Below the pieces are notes generated by a model. The model was given only the letters and a program-made list of their open reading frames with translations. It made no database searches and was not told where the DNA came from. A stretch of DNA of 64,000 nucleotides from Streblospio benedicti (Eukaryota > Annelida > Polychaeta > Spionida > Spionidae), in the NCBI GenBank assembly GCA_019095985.1, contig CM032669.1, positions 32,649,831 to 32,713,830 of the forward strand. Reading direction: 5' to 3'. The translations under genes and the position numbers were made by a program. Of the stretch, positions 43,647-55,210 are shown piece by piece. Position 1 is the stretch's first letter; every line of letters begins with the position of its first letter.

Positions 43647-44606
43647 TGTACTCATCTCCAACACGTACGTGACTGCGTATGTTATTGTACATTGACTGCA
43701 CCAGCACAACTAGCCACTCCTTGACACGTAGCTTGCGCAAGGCCCACCAGATGACCTGCCTTGGGACACGATCAAAAGCCTTTGTTGCTGCAAGGTACTT
43801 TTCCTGTATCTGGCGCACTATGGAGATGGCATCCGTCGTCCCTCTTCCTGGCATGAAGCCAAACTGCATGTTACTGATTTGCACCTTCTTCCTAATCAAT
43901 TGATCCACTACTCTCTCCAGTACATTCAACACTTGGTCTATCAGAGTCCCCTGTAGTTTCCTCTCTCGAGTGCGTCACTTTTGTCTTTGTAGAGGCTAAC
44001 TATGTAGCTTTCCTTCCATTCAGATGGTATATGACCCTCCTGGATGATGGCCTCTATCTGGTCACGAATCAGCCTGATCCCTGCATTGCTGCAAGGCTTC
44101 AGCATCTCAGCAACTATGCCAGAAGGACCAGCTGCCTTTCCCAATCTCATCTTCCGGACTACCTCTGAGATCAACGTGTGCACGATCAGCTCGCTGGGGC
44201 CCTCCACTGGAGGTTCAGTCGAGAGGTCCTCCGGCCTCCAGGGAAACTCAATATTAAGCATTCCTTGGAAGTGCTGCTTCCATGCTACCTTCTTTGAATC
44301 CTCATCCAGCGAGAGTGCACCGTCATCATTTTTCACTGGTTTCTCTCCAACAGCTCCTTGGTTCTCTCGGTGCATCTGTTTGGCTAGCCAGTAGATATAC
44401 CTGTCTTGGGATCAATGACTTCCTCTGCCACTTTCTGAGCTTCCTGCCTGACTTGATACAAAGCACGCTTCGTCTCATGCTTCACCGCATTGTATGCCTC
44501 ACAGCTGCCACCTGCCTTTCACGCTTTGTAGCATAGTCTCTTTTCCCAGACAGCACCCTCAACCAGATTGTTCCACCACCAGGTCTCCTTTCTCCATTGG
44601 CGTTTA
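43647..44606 (-). mobile_element. PHD-finger LINE, 5' half
   Basis: Minus-strand motifs: GKAAGPSGIVAEMLKP, IPSEWKESYIVSLYKDK (RT start), then in another frame FMPGRGTTDAI, KAFDRVPRQVIWWALRK and VGDEYS. Homology stops at about 43647 and resumes at 37596. The right boundary near 44606 abuts tandem-repeat sequence that matches the sequence interrupted at 36310. One or more frameshifts separate the blocks. Confidence 0.8.
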
Positions 44607-44815
44607 CTACTGAATTAAATTAATGGTAAATTCTACAAGAGACAACGCAACTTTTACAAGGGACAATTCAACTTTTACAAGGGACAACTAAACTACCTCA
44701 CCAGTAGAAATTAATAAATGGTCAACTTTACATACGACTATGGAGCTTACAATATACATGTATAGAGGTCATAGATTACATGAAAGTTGAATGCTTCAAT
44801 TCTCTCTGTTTAGAG
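44607..44815 (+). repeat. Tandem repeat, continuation after the LINE
   Basis: Matches about 35950-36140 (tttacaaggga, actagtaaaaattaa-like, catatgactacagagcttac-like, gaaagttgaatg). It appears to be the rest of the unit cut at 36310. The short repeat tact/act at both LINE edges may be part of the target duplication. Confidence 0.55.
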
Positions 44816-45023
44816 GGAATTGCAAAATTTCAAGCTAATTTTGGAATTTTCTTAGCTTTTCCTTTTCATTTATGATACAAAACAATTTATCTAAGAAAAT
44901 AGAAAAATATATTTCAATATATTTCAATATATTTGGTTACAAATGGTATCATAGGTTCACTTCTAACACCAACATATAGTTACCATTAAAACATTTGAAT
45001 ATCTTAAAAAGAAATACAATCAC

Positions 45024-45216
45024 AAACCGGATATAGTGAATACTGTAGAAGATATGTGTAGTGACATCATAAAGCAATTCCTCATGGATGAAGTAGATAG
45101 AATCGAAATGTATGTTGACAGCTGCCATGTTCCAGAGTGGCAAGATGTTCAGATTTTTAGAGAGAATGATGAAATTTGGTAATAACATTTTACTTGTATT
45201 GTTATGGATTCCAGTA
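45024..45216 (+). pseudogene. Duplicate of the second half of coilin exon 1
   Basis: These 193 bp read identically to 46341-46533, as far as I can follow base by base. The segment spans the last two thirds of coilin exon 1 (from the codons for KPDIVNTVEDMC), its donor site and 38 bp of intron 1. There is no ATG-containing 5' half, so it is probably not a working exon. It lies 1317 bp upstream in the same orientation. Confidence 0.9.
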
Positions 45217-45717
45217 ATTCAATAATGAATTATATGCAACCAATATGCTAGATGGTCCAATGTTCTTTAACAAATTGAACAGGACTATCTCCAATGTAAA
45301 ATTTATAGCATGAACATTTTGAATGTGAAAATAGAAGCTTTATAAAGTTGGCTGTAACTCTGACATCACAGAACATGCTAACACCAGGGTAAGGGAAGTC
45401 TTAAATGAGAATCTTTTAGATGGTTTCTTGCAGTGCGATGAGTGCTCCCCAAGGGTAGATCGACAATCATACCTGAAACTGTCAAATCACCGAAATCACA
45501 ATCAGAACAGGGTCACCTCCTCTCCAGTGGGAGGTGGAGCCTGTGCGCCCGGGGGATCTAAAAAGTGTCCAAAAGATCTCAGAACCTACAACCTCGAGCT
45601 ACAGCCATCACCATTATACATATATTATGTATATATCATACCCACAGTAGATGACAGATGATTATTTTTCATGCAACACATGAAATACTCATCAAATGTT
45701 AATTAGAAAGTGATGTT

Positions 45718-45800
45718 TGCTTCCGTGGCCGAATGGAATATTAAGGAGTTCGACTCGTGATAGTGGTAGGTGTCGAGCAAACTTACCCCCACGTACATGT
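45718..45800 (+). repeat. Possible tRNA-derived SINE head
   Basis: The phrase tggccgaatgg fits a pol III A box as found in Ser/Leu tRNAs (gcttccgtggccgaatgg...). No convincing B box or cloverleaf follows, so it is not a tRNA gene. Confidence 0.25.
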
Positions 45801-45810
45801 GACAGGGTTA

Positions 45811-46152
45811 AGGGACGGTGCAATATTTACCAGGCAGGGGGACCGGTGCATTTGGTAGGGGGACAGGTACTTTTTTCAAGGTGCAAAGTAGGGGGACCTG
45901 ATGATTTTTCATTCTCGTTGGGCATGGAACATGTACTTTTTTTCAGCTGCTGAAATCCCACCTCGATGTGAGCAAATAGGTACAAATTAATCACGCGAAT
46001 ATTCATGGGAGTGGACGCGGACTTTTTTAATGAATAGAGGTCATGAGACATTAGTTTTTTTTTCATCACATCAGCAGGGGACGAGACCTTTTTTCAAACA
46101 AGTTTTTCGATACGCACCAGTCCCCCCGCTTGTTAAATATTGCACCGTCCCT
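45811..46152. mobile_element. MITE about 90 bp upstream of the coilin start codon
   Basis: The left end agggacggtgcaatattta matches the reverse complement of the right end (agggacggtgcaatattta-aacaagcggggggac). The arms are about 40-45 bp and the unit is about 342 bp. The interior has g-rich gggggac phrases. No clear target duplication or transposase is seen. Confidence 0.65.
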
Positions 46153-46244
46153 CAAACACAGCTGTCTGGTGGGCGTGGCAATTGAGGAACGCATGTTTAT
46201 GTTGGTAAACATTGTGATCATGTGATCTACTTTTGGATTTCAAA

Positions 46245-49200
46245 ATGGCAGCCTCCATGAAAAATGTGCGTGTGAAAATTTCATTTGAACAATTGCAACT
46301 TTCAATGACAAACCCACCAAGAAAGTCGTGGTATTTGATAAAACCGGATATAGTGAATACTGTAGAAGATATGTGTAGTGACATCATAAAGCAATTCCTC
46401 ATGGATGAAGTAGATAGAATCGAAATGTATGTTGACAGCTGCCATGTTCCAGAGTGGCAAGATGTTCAGATTTTTAGAGAGAATGATGAAATTTGGTAAT
46501 AACATTTTACTTGTATTGTTATGGATTCCAGTACCATGCTACTCTATCAAAGCAAATAATGCTAAGATATGTGAGATGCGAACTATAAAAAATGTGATTG
46601 ATAGTCTAAGACAAACAGGAGTTTCCTGCGTCGTAAGTTCGTGGCCCGACCACGGCAGACTTCGTGGCGCCATAGAGTTACTTTGTGCGTCTGCCACTGT
46701 ACTACTACTGCCGATTTCCACACAGCGTGTCGCTGCTGTCGAGCATATCATACAAGACGGTGGCGACACCAAGCCCGAGGTTTGGAAGCCTCGTTAAAAG
46801 GCGTGTCCCGTGTAGAGGAAAGCCACTCCTCTGCACGCAAAAGAACTCACCTAGTTTGAAAACTATAGCTAGTGTGATCCCTCCACACCCGAGGCTCAGT
46901 TGGCTACCTAGCCTGCCTCTGGAGGTCCTTGTACCAACATCGCGTGGCCTCCCTCTGCTATAATCATCAAAACTGATGACTGCGGAGTATTCACTCAGGT
47001 TCAGATTTAGATAGACTAGGTCTAAGGGAGCTGTCATTATTTGTAACTGTGTGATGGGGAGGGGGGCGGTCATAATGAGGTGTGTGTGTGGGGGGGGGGG
47101 GTTATGGGGTGAAGAATTTCAGTGCAATAACTTTGAGGGGAGGGGGGGGGGTCACCTTTGAATGCAAGGGAATAGAGTGGGGGGCAAATTTCAGTGCATC
47201 ATGTTCAAACAAGATGAATTGTTTTCACGCTCTGCAAGGGCATCACACATATTAGATCTAAAACTTGATATATGATTTTAGCATTATGGTGCATTCAGAG
47301 CAACTCGTGAGTTCGTATTTTCGAGTTGACAAGTCGTAGGTACGAGTTGTGGCTATTCGATACTACATAACAACTGGGAAATATATCTGTTTAAAAAAAT
47401 AGCATGCATTAACCGGGACCTAAACGAATGGTTTAATATATATATCTATCAATCTTTTCAATTTTGGGGACTTTTAGCCTGTTGTTATGAATATATTTTA
47501 TGAAACTGTCTGCAATATTAGAAGAAGTTATGGGCGCCGCCATTTTGTCAGTCAGTGCGCATGCGCATGAGCATCTCGTAGTGATCCCTTCAGCTCCCAG
47601 TTCACAAGTCGTAAACACGAGATAAACCTGTATCGAACAGTTTTCACCACTCGTGAACTCGTGTTTACCAAAATACAAGTTCATTCCGAATGCCCCATCA
47701 CTTGCAAACAAATAGCACAAAAACTAAGCTATAAAACCAAATATCTTTGCTACAGTTTTATTCTTTCAACAAGACTGATATGTCATGCAAATGATGAAAT
47801 TAAGTAATGAAAAAAGAGTTATTTGGGTTGTTCCCAATTATGATGATACTGATGATGAAACAATAATCAAATAATACTGTATTCATTCTTATAAGTGCAC
47901 CTGCCCCATTAAGCGCACCCCCCTGTTTATGCAGATTAAATATTATACAAATCTTGCTCTTTTTTTGCAAAGATTTCACCCACAAGCGCCATATTGTAAG
48001 ACTATAACATGCAGGTATTATTCAGCACTCGGATTACCACATAACCATACGGGCGTGTTGTGTTATCATATTCTGTTGGGTCAAAGTGAACTATAAAAGA
48101 AAAATGCATCAAACGCGAAAAATTGTTAGGGTGCGCTTATTAATTTTTGTTTTTTTTGCTGAAATTTGTTTTTGTAAGCGCACTGTGCGCTTATTAGAAG
48201 GAATACGGTAGTTCAGATGAAACTGATAATGTTGATAGTGATGATGACCATATCACTGTTCAACCTATCGTATACATCACGATCAGGATGTGTATTACAT
48301 GAAAAACAAAATGCTGACATGATGTACAACTGGTGAAATTCAATTGGTTGTATTGAGGAGACATTTGTATGTTAACCTGAAAGTTGTGATACAGTTTGTA
48401 TTTTTCATGTAGTATATTATCAAATTCAATATTATGTGTTATGTTGCAATCACTCTGAATATGAGGGGAAAGAAAGGGGGTGGGGGCAGCGATTTCAATG
48501 CACAAAATGTGAGGGGGGGAGGGGAGTAAATTTTGAGTGCACAACTTCCAGGGGGTGGGGGTAAATTTCAGTGTAAGCTAATGCTCCCTATTATTAGATA
48601 TATAAGTAATTGCTTTATCTTTTTAGCATTTTTGAGTGCTCCAGTGAAAGGAAAAAATCCAAGAAGAAAAAGAAGAACAAAGATTCTTATGAAGATGAAA
48701 AACAGTGTAATAATATTGAAGTAGAAGATGAACAAGATCAAATAAAAAAAAAGGAAGTGGAAAATGAACTAGAAAGCGCAAAAAGAAAGGCTCTTGAAGC
48801 TCTTGAAAGTGAAATAGGACATTCAAATGATGAAAGCAATGTAGAAATTAAAAAGCAAAAATTAAGTGAAGAAATGACCCATAGTGCTGAATCTATGAAT
48901 GAAATTGAGTCATTAGAAACATGCACAATACGTGACAAAAAGAAGAGAAAAAGAAAAAGAAATCGAAAATCAAAATATGACAATGCAAATACTAGTATGT
49001 CATTTGCAAGTGATTATCATGCAGTGCCGTTCAATAGTCAAAAGATATATGAAAAACAAAATCCAACAGTAAATGTAGAAAACAAAGGTCATATCATGTT
49101 TGGCTCAGATGATGAAAATGATCCATCTGCTGGTGATTGCCAAGTTGTGATAGAAGAATCGAATACATCTGCTGACATATGTGCAAAAGTCAATGGCGAT

Positions 49201-52200
49201 GATTCATTTAAACACCTACAAGATGAAACTCAGTATTCTAATACGCAGGTATATGATGAATCAACAAATCTTAATGAAGATTGGAAAAATAATTTATTGA
49301 ACTTGGCTGAAGAGAACAAATTATTACAGAACAAAAATAAGAAAGGAAGGGGAAAAAATGCTCAAGCAACTATGTTATCCCCAGTACCTGTATTTTCAAG
49401 ACAAAATAGAATGAAACACAAGAAACAGGCAAATTTTTCATTTTCAAAGGCAGAGCAATTAAGTACTGTTGCAACAAATAGGTCTTTCATTCTTCAAGTA
49501 AGCAAATTCTTCTATGTTTATTGTTTAATGTTGTTTAAATGAGAAGTAAATTATGTAAAATGTTTTAATATTCTGTCTGTGGTCCTTATTTCAGAATAAG
49601 AGTGAAGGTGACAATGAAAAGAATGATGCAGTAACTGATGTCAAGGAGAAAACAGAAATAAAAGAAAGTGATCCTGTACCAAAAGACTCAGAAGAAAAAG
49701 CTGGTAAAAAAGACATGGTTAATGATTTCAGTGATTTGCCACCATTACACCAAGCACCAAACCATGGTGCAATAATTGCATTTAAGGTAACATATTTCAA
49801 CATGGGAAGTTAATATATTTTTTCATGTAGATAATCTGTCTTTAATTGTCTAAATATATTATGGCGATAAAAGTGTTATATAAAAATCTTAATATTTGAT
49901 TTCATTGTTTTCAGATTATTCAAATGGGGGAAAACTATGCACCGCAAGTATCTGATTACAAGGTAAATCCTTTGACTAAGTACTTTTTCAATTATACATA
50001 GATATATTACTGTCATTGGGTGTAAGTATTGACATAGAGGATTCTTTCTCCAAACCTTTAGGGTTGTATTACATAACCACAGCTAGGACTTGAACCTTGG
50101 ACCACTACCACTGTGGCACCTATTGACCAAGCACTTCAAGCAGCTGCATTAGACGACTCATTTATCCTGAGAACTTTATAAATTATTGTTTTTGAAATGA
50201 ACATAATACTAATTTACAGTGTAAAACTGTTTCTGTTTTTTTATTTTTCAGGTGGCTAAAGTTCTTAGTTACAATTCTCAATCACAAATGCTTCAAGTTG
50301 AAATCATCCACGAAACACCAGGTACATGTGATTATTTATTCATATATACCTACTGAAGATGACAATCTCAGATACATATATATGTTCAAAATCTGATTTG
50401 TGACTTTTTTTACCTGCGTCGCCAACGGCAGAGCAGGTCTAGGAACCGCCTCACTCCGTCCTTCCGTCCGTCCGTAGTAAAAGCTTGTCTCCGCTACTCC
50501 TCCTAAACGACTCAACAGACAACAATGAAACTTGGTATATAGCAAGAACATCATACGTAGATGTGCATATTGACAGGGAATTTTGATTCTCAAATTTTTA
50601 TGGGAGTTATGCCTCTTTGAAATTGGAAATTGTGTGCATCTTATACTAATAGCTTGTTCAAAAGCTTGTCTCTGCTACTCCTAACGTGGGCGACCCATCA
50701 TAAACATGTAACTCCTGGTGGGGTGTTTGGGGGTCTTTGCCCCCCCGGAGTTGGGTTTAGTTGAGGGTGTCCGGGGAACGTCCGGTGAGTAGCCCCTCAG
50801 CCTTATGAAATAAAAAACGCGGGGTTTGGGGGGTTACCTTCCCCATAATAACATTGATAAATAATTAAAAAATTTGGTCATAACGTCCTCCTGCCTATGA
50901 TACTGCTATCAACTAAAGAGAGGTGGTCCTCTTATATTTTAACACTAAATGTGCTTCCTGAATGACTGTCCTGTTGAACACAAGAACATTATGTATAAAT
51001 TCTAATTTCAATATAATAGCAGTGAGTTGCTAACATATGCATTTATCCATCTCTGGTAGTTATGCCTCTTTGAACTTAGAAATTTTGTGCGTCTTATTAG
51101 CAGGGATATTATATTCTACAATTTTTATAGCAGTTATGCCTCTTTGTCAGACTTTGAACTGAGGAATTTTTTGCCTCCTATACTAATAGCTTGTCTTTGC
51201 CACTCCTCTTATACTACTCAATATAGAGCAATGAAACTTGGTTTATAACAAGAACTTCATATGTAGATGTGCATATTCATAGGAATTCCTGTTACACGCG
51301 ATGCAGGTCCAGACATCGTTAGGTCTTGCTTGTTTGGATTATTTTTTATCAGATAAATATGCGATTTGGATGCCAATTTGAAAGATATGTTGTTTTTTTA
51401 AGGTCCACCATGGAAATAAGTTGCTAGATATTTTTTAATAGCTTAAACTTTTGGTGTTAACCATATTCTTTATCATTAGGCATAATTTCATAATTTATCT
51501 TTTCTTCATGTTTTTGTATTTGTAATTTTTTCAGCATCAAATGTATTTCAATATTGTAGTCCATACTCAGTATTTCCAAAGATTCAGTAGTATTTATATA
51601 TTTTGTCACCTCTGTATATTGAAACTATAACATTGCTGTTATTTTTAATGTAATTATAAGCAGATATTTTGTATTATTATTGTTTGCCATAATGATATTG
51701 AATAAAATCAATCTCAATCTCGTGACATGACCTCATCTTCATGATGTGATTTTTTTTTAGCAAAATCAAAGCCTGGAAGATTTGACATTGAAGAACATAA
51801 AACACAAGCTGATAAAATAGTAAGTTGCATACAATGCCTAGTTAAGTCTCCTCCATTCCGGAGAGAGAATTTTAGGTTTGCTTCTGTCTGCGTCCGCGTG
51901 CCCAAAATACAGGTTCATTTTATGAAAATGCTTATAGCTATAGACTTGTATATTGAACATATTGAAGTAGAGCAAAAAGGCATCTCAGATTTTAATCTAT
52001 GAACTTTGACCTAAATTTGAGAAAGATAAAGATTTTGTTTGTACTCATTGCCATTAAAATTCATCGGATGATTCGTTGGGGTAGTTTCAAGAATGGATAA
52101 GAATCTAAGCTAATAATATAATATAATATAAGAATGAACTCTTCTCTCATCTGAGGCTTCTTCATTCATGATTTATACAAGAATTTAAAGATGCAATTAG

Positions 52201-54097
52201 AAACCAGTGGAACTCACATTTTGGTGAGGCTTTCACTCTTATCGCAAGAAGCTTCTTCAGGCCGAATGACAGACCAAACGGGAGGGGGGGGGGGGCAGGT
52301 CATAGCCGGTATCACGATTCATTTCAGGGCGTCGTATGCGGATCTCCACAGCTTCCCTGATTTTTCTACGTATCTCTAGATCCTCACGTGGCACAATCTT
52401 AAAGTCTTTAGGGCTGATGGTGTGACCTGTGTCTCGGATGTGATCTACGGCGGTGGGGACTCTCTTAGGGTTAAGGTGCTCTTTGATACAGTATTTAATG
52501 TCCGTCCGGTCTCACCAACATAGGTGTACCTGCACTGACATCCGAGACACGGGCCACACCATCAACCCTAAAGACTTTAAGATTGTGGCACGTGAGGATC
52601 TAGAGATACGTAGAAAAATCAGGGACAGGGAAGCTGTGGAGATCCGCATATGACGGCCTGAAATGAATCCCGATACTGGCTATGACCTGCCCCCCCCCCC
52701 CCTCCCTGTTTTCCTGCCACTGCTGTCATGGCGGTCATGTGACAAACTAAGGTCTGTCATTTGGCCTGAAGAAGCTCTTGCGATAAGAGCGAAAAGCCTC
52801 GCCAAAATGTGAGTTCCACTGGTTTCTCTTGGCATCTTAAAATTCTTGTATAAAACTAAGCTAAATTTAATATTTGAACCGCAGCAGGTCCTCTCATTAT
52901 TTTTGTGTTTACGTAACAGCTGGTGAAAGGTTGGTCAAAAGAAGGATAAATTCCTATAATCTAACTTTATCCTTCTTTTGACAAACCGTTCACTAGCAGT
53001 TACGATGTAGAAGCACAACAATAAGGATAAGAATCTGGTCAACATAGGCCCACTTTTGAGGATGTGGCTGTTTTCATGCAGAATTTCGCTAAATTCAAGT
53101 TGAGCAAGTCATAAAGGGACTTTACATAACTCATTGATAACTAGGTATGTCATGAGCAGATTAGATTTTGGTGTACTTTGGTCGACTTTGAGGACATGTG
53201 TTGAATAGTATTCATGGTGAATTTCACTAAATTGAAGCTTTTGTACAAAGTCAAGCAAAGATAGTTAATTAACTAATCATAATTTAACTTGAGAGTGATC
53301 ATCAGTGATCTGATTAGGTCGTGGTGTAAATCATTTAATTATGTAACCTCACGTGACCTTGTGATGGCATGGCATTTTCCCCCAAAAAATGCAAGCTTGT
53401 GAATTACATATTTATAATGACTCAAGAAAGTTAAAAACTACCATACCATCCCTCAAACCACCTGTGGAAAAAATGTGAAGTGGTGTAGTGTATAAACTAA
53501 CATGTCTCTGCTGTGTAGCGAGCTGTTGGACAAATATTAAAGCAGACATCTCTACACCCGCTTCCATGAACACTAAAAATCTAGGCCCTGTGAAACTCAA
53601 CTCAATGTAGCACTATGACAGAAGCAAATGTGGAGATACTGGCTTTAACTTCATGGGGAGACAGCCATCTGTTGAGATTGGATGCCTTATTGAGGAACTA
53701 AAACCAAGAATAAGTAGAGGAGTGCAAAAGCAGGACATTGACCAATCATATTTTTATAATCTGTTAATTTGTACGTTATTTGACTTCTGAAAATGACTGG
53801 AATAGTCGTAAATATTCACAGATAAAATGAAATGTTTAAAATGCTGGTTCTAATAGTGCAATACATATTTGTTTAAATTTTATTTTCACTGTTAAGATCA
53901 ATTAACAGTTCTCGTCTTTGCTAGCTTAAAAGGGAAAAGTAGCTTTCATGCATTAGTGTTTTTAGGTGTGGATACAACTTGTCTTCTGATACATCAGGAT
54001 ATGAAAAAAGTCTTCTCAAATTTGATGTTTGACATTGTATTTTCAGATGGACATTGATTGGACTGCACTGATTGATCCCAAGCTTGTGTCAAATTAA
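46245..54097 (+). CDS. COIL: Coilin, complete, seven exons
   Basis: Scaffold protein of Cajal bodies, nuclear sites of snRNP and snoRNP maturation. Exons: 46245-46495, 48627-49497, 49595-49786, 49915-49962, 50252-50321, 51761-51819 and 54047-54097 (stop TAA 54095-54097). Phases agree; the product is 513 residues against 576 in human. The N-terminal about 85 residues form the self-association domain (VRVKISF..., then DVQIFRENDEI). Exon 2 encodes a long lysine- and acid-rich middle (KKKKKNKDSYEDE, KKRKRKRNRKSKYD), as expected for nuclear targeting. The C-terminus is the coilin Tudor-like domain: FSDLPPLHQAPNHGAIIAFK, APQVSDYKVAKVLSYN, KPGRFDIEEHK, WTALIDPKLVSN, closely following the vertebrate pattern. 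The start is the ATG before AASMKNVRVK; the TTG in-frame codon upstream is not used. Introns contain a Penelope foldback, SINE-like and other repeats. Confidence 0.93.
46630..46985 (-). repeat. Dispersed repeat family, copy 2, in coilin intron 1
   Basis: Reverse-complement copy of 25668-26020 (see that entry for the shared blocks). It contains the 5' part without the G-rich interruption. Confidence 0.7.
47040..47200. repeat. G-rich low-complexity tract in coilin intron 1
   Basis: Runs of ggggggggg alternate with short A/T segments. A similar tract lies at 48470-48560. No gene is seen. Confidence 0.7.
47287..47697. mobile_element. Inverted-repeat element (MITE) in coilin intron 1
   Basis: The left end ggtgcattcagagcaactcg matches the reverse complement of the right end (ggggcattcggaatgaacttg). 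Further inverted blocks carry acaagtcgt/acgacttgt and cgagttcacgag-like sequence. The arms are about 90-100 bp and imperfect. No transposase is seen. Confidence 0.5.
47875..48210. mobile_element. Mariner-like MITE in coilin intron 1
   Basis: The left end tactgtattcattcttataa and the reverse complement of the right end (taccgtattccttctaataa) form inverted ends of about 26 bp bounded by TA. Internal copies of ataagcgcac/gtgcgcttat are present. TA at both ends fits Tc1/mariner target use. No transposase ORF. Confidence 0.55.
50040..50165 (-). repeat. tRNA-derived SINE-like sequence in coilin intron 4
   Basis: On the minus strand ggttcaagtcc matches the pol III B box, with a degenerate A-box-like stretch (tggtcaataggtgcc) about 35 bp before it. 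No full cloverleaf forms. Confidence 0.4.
50395..51340. repeat. Two related dispersed-repeat copies in coilin intron 5
   Basis: Copy one (about 50395-50640) and copy two (about 51050-51340) share caatgaaacttggtatata-type, gtagatgtgcatatt and agttatgcctctttg phrases. I associate this wording with a repeat common in bivalve genomes, but that is from memory. Between them lies another repeat with gggggtctttgcccccc (50725-50745). Confidence 0.5.
52172..52857. mobile_element. Foldback Penelope-like remnant in coilin intron 6
   Basis: The outer arms (about 52172-52400 and 52555-52857) are inverted copies of one sequence: the 3' end of a Penelope-like element. Its last codons read INPKDFKIVAREDLEIRRKI on the plus strand at about 52560-52630, the region just after a GIY-YIG domain. 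The centre keeps only part of that domain (YVGETGR-like text in a broken state). The plus arm holds a hammerhead-like motif (52760-52806). CTAAGCTAA occurs at 52104-52112 and 52857-52865 and may be the target duplication. Confidence 0.65.
52760..52806 (+). ncRNA. Hammerhead-ribozyme-like motif in the foldback remnant
   Basis: TTTGGC, then CTGAAGA, a six-pair hairpin (GCTCTT, loop, AAGAGC), GAAA, AGCC, TC, then GCCAAA. TTTGGC/GCCAAA would form stem I, CUGAAGA is an allowed form of CUGANGA, and stem III is reduced to one A-U pair. A diverged copy lies in inverse orientation near 52217-52265. Confidence 0.45.
52917..53008. repeat. Hairpin in coilin intron 6
   Basis: gtcaaaagaaggataaa pairs with tttatccttcttttgac across about 15 bases; outer parts (agctggtgaaaggttgg / ccgttcactagcagt) pair imperfectly. 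Confidence 0.65.
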
Positions 54098-54167
54098 ATC
54101 TACATTTGAAAAACAAATGACACAGATGTTTGTTTTGTGTATTTTATTAAGTTGTGAATACAGTTTG

Positions 54168-54173
54168 AATAAA
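54168..54173 (+). terminator. Coilin polyadenylation signal
   Basis: AATAAA about 70 bp after the coilin stop codon; the first such hexamer in the 3' flank. Confidence 0.65.
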
Positions 54174-54954
54174 ATTGAAGCATTGTAAATATGCAGTAAT
54201 TCTTTGTGTTGTTTCCAAAATCTACATTTTCAACATACTTGTTCATGCAAGGAAACTGACAGATAAATTTTAACAATGCACTGCACCAATTTATCACAAT
54301 TTTGCAAATTATGCTATATACAAATCTCCTATTTCAAATTTTTCCCATTTCATGGTGTACGTAATTTAACCATTATTGCACACATTACATGCATTATATG
54401 GTAATCGTCGAAGATGTTTCAGTACCCACAGCAGCAACATATTTACAATATAATCTTTATTCACAATTTCAAAAAGCTATGCTTGTACAGAAAAAGGGTT
54501 CATGAAGTTGTTTTTCATACATTTCAGCTCTACGTATATCAATGTATTAACAGTCTTCAATGTATCCCACCAAGAATGAATTCCGCTGTACATTTAACAT
54601 ACATTTTCTGCTTGTAGCAAATCCTATTATCCAAGTCCACTTTACATCAGTAAAAAAAAGGTGAAGTCATACGAAGTTTCTTGATCATTTTTGACCAAAT
54701 AATACTGGATCACTGCAAACTTTTATTGCAACTTTAATAGTCATTTATCATTTGATGTTCATATGGGAAAAATAAAAGTTAAGTTGTTAACTGAAGTCCT
54801 AACAGCAAGTTTATGGAGTAACATTTTTTACTATAAAGAAATAAAACTTCTAGAAATCTGCTGTCTTTGTTGTTGCCAGAACTGTAATTTTAATTGTTAT
54901 AGGTTTACATCAAATTGAACAATTACATAAAAATGGCATTTTTCCCTTTCTGCA

Positions 54955-55210
54955 GAGACATTGTACATGATGCTAGGCATAAGAAACGACCAGAACAGCA
55001 TGTTATTTTTAAATGTGCATGCAAGTAAATGGCTAACCACTGAAATGAAACTAGGTATTTATAAATCTAACTGCCACATAGTCAAATTAATAAAAATTTG
55101 TGAATACCAACAGTTTCACTTCAGTGGTCAGCCATGTACATGCATGCACGCACATTTATAAATAAACATGCTGTTCTGTTTACGTGTCTTATGTCTAATG
55201 CCATGTACAA
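54955..55210. repeat. Foldback element between coilin and RPTOR
   Basis: Arms of about 90 bp: gtacatgatgctaggcataa, acagcatgtt, ggctaaccactgaaatgaaa on the left; tttcacttcagtggtcagcc, aacatgctgt, cttatgtctaatgccatgtac on the right. About 70 bases lie between them. No coding content. Confidence 0.7.

Noticed and set aside
45718-45800. tRNA gene
   Set aside because: Only an A-box-like phrase is present; the acceptor stem, anticodon arm and T arm do not form.
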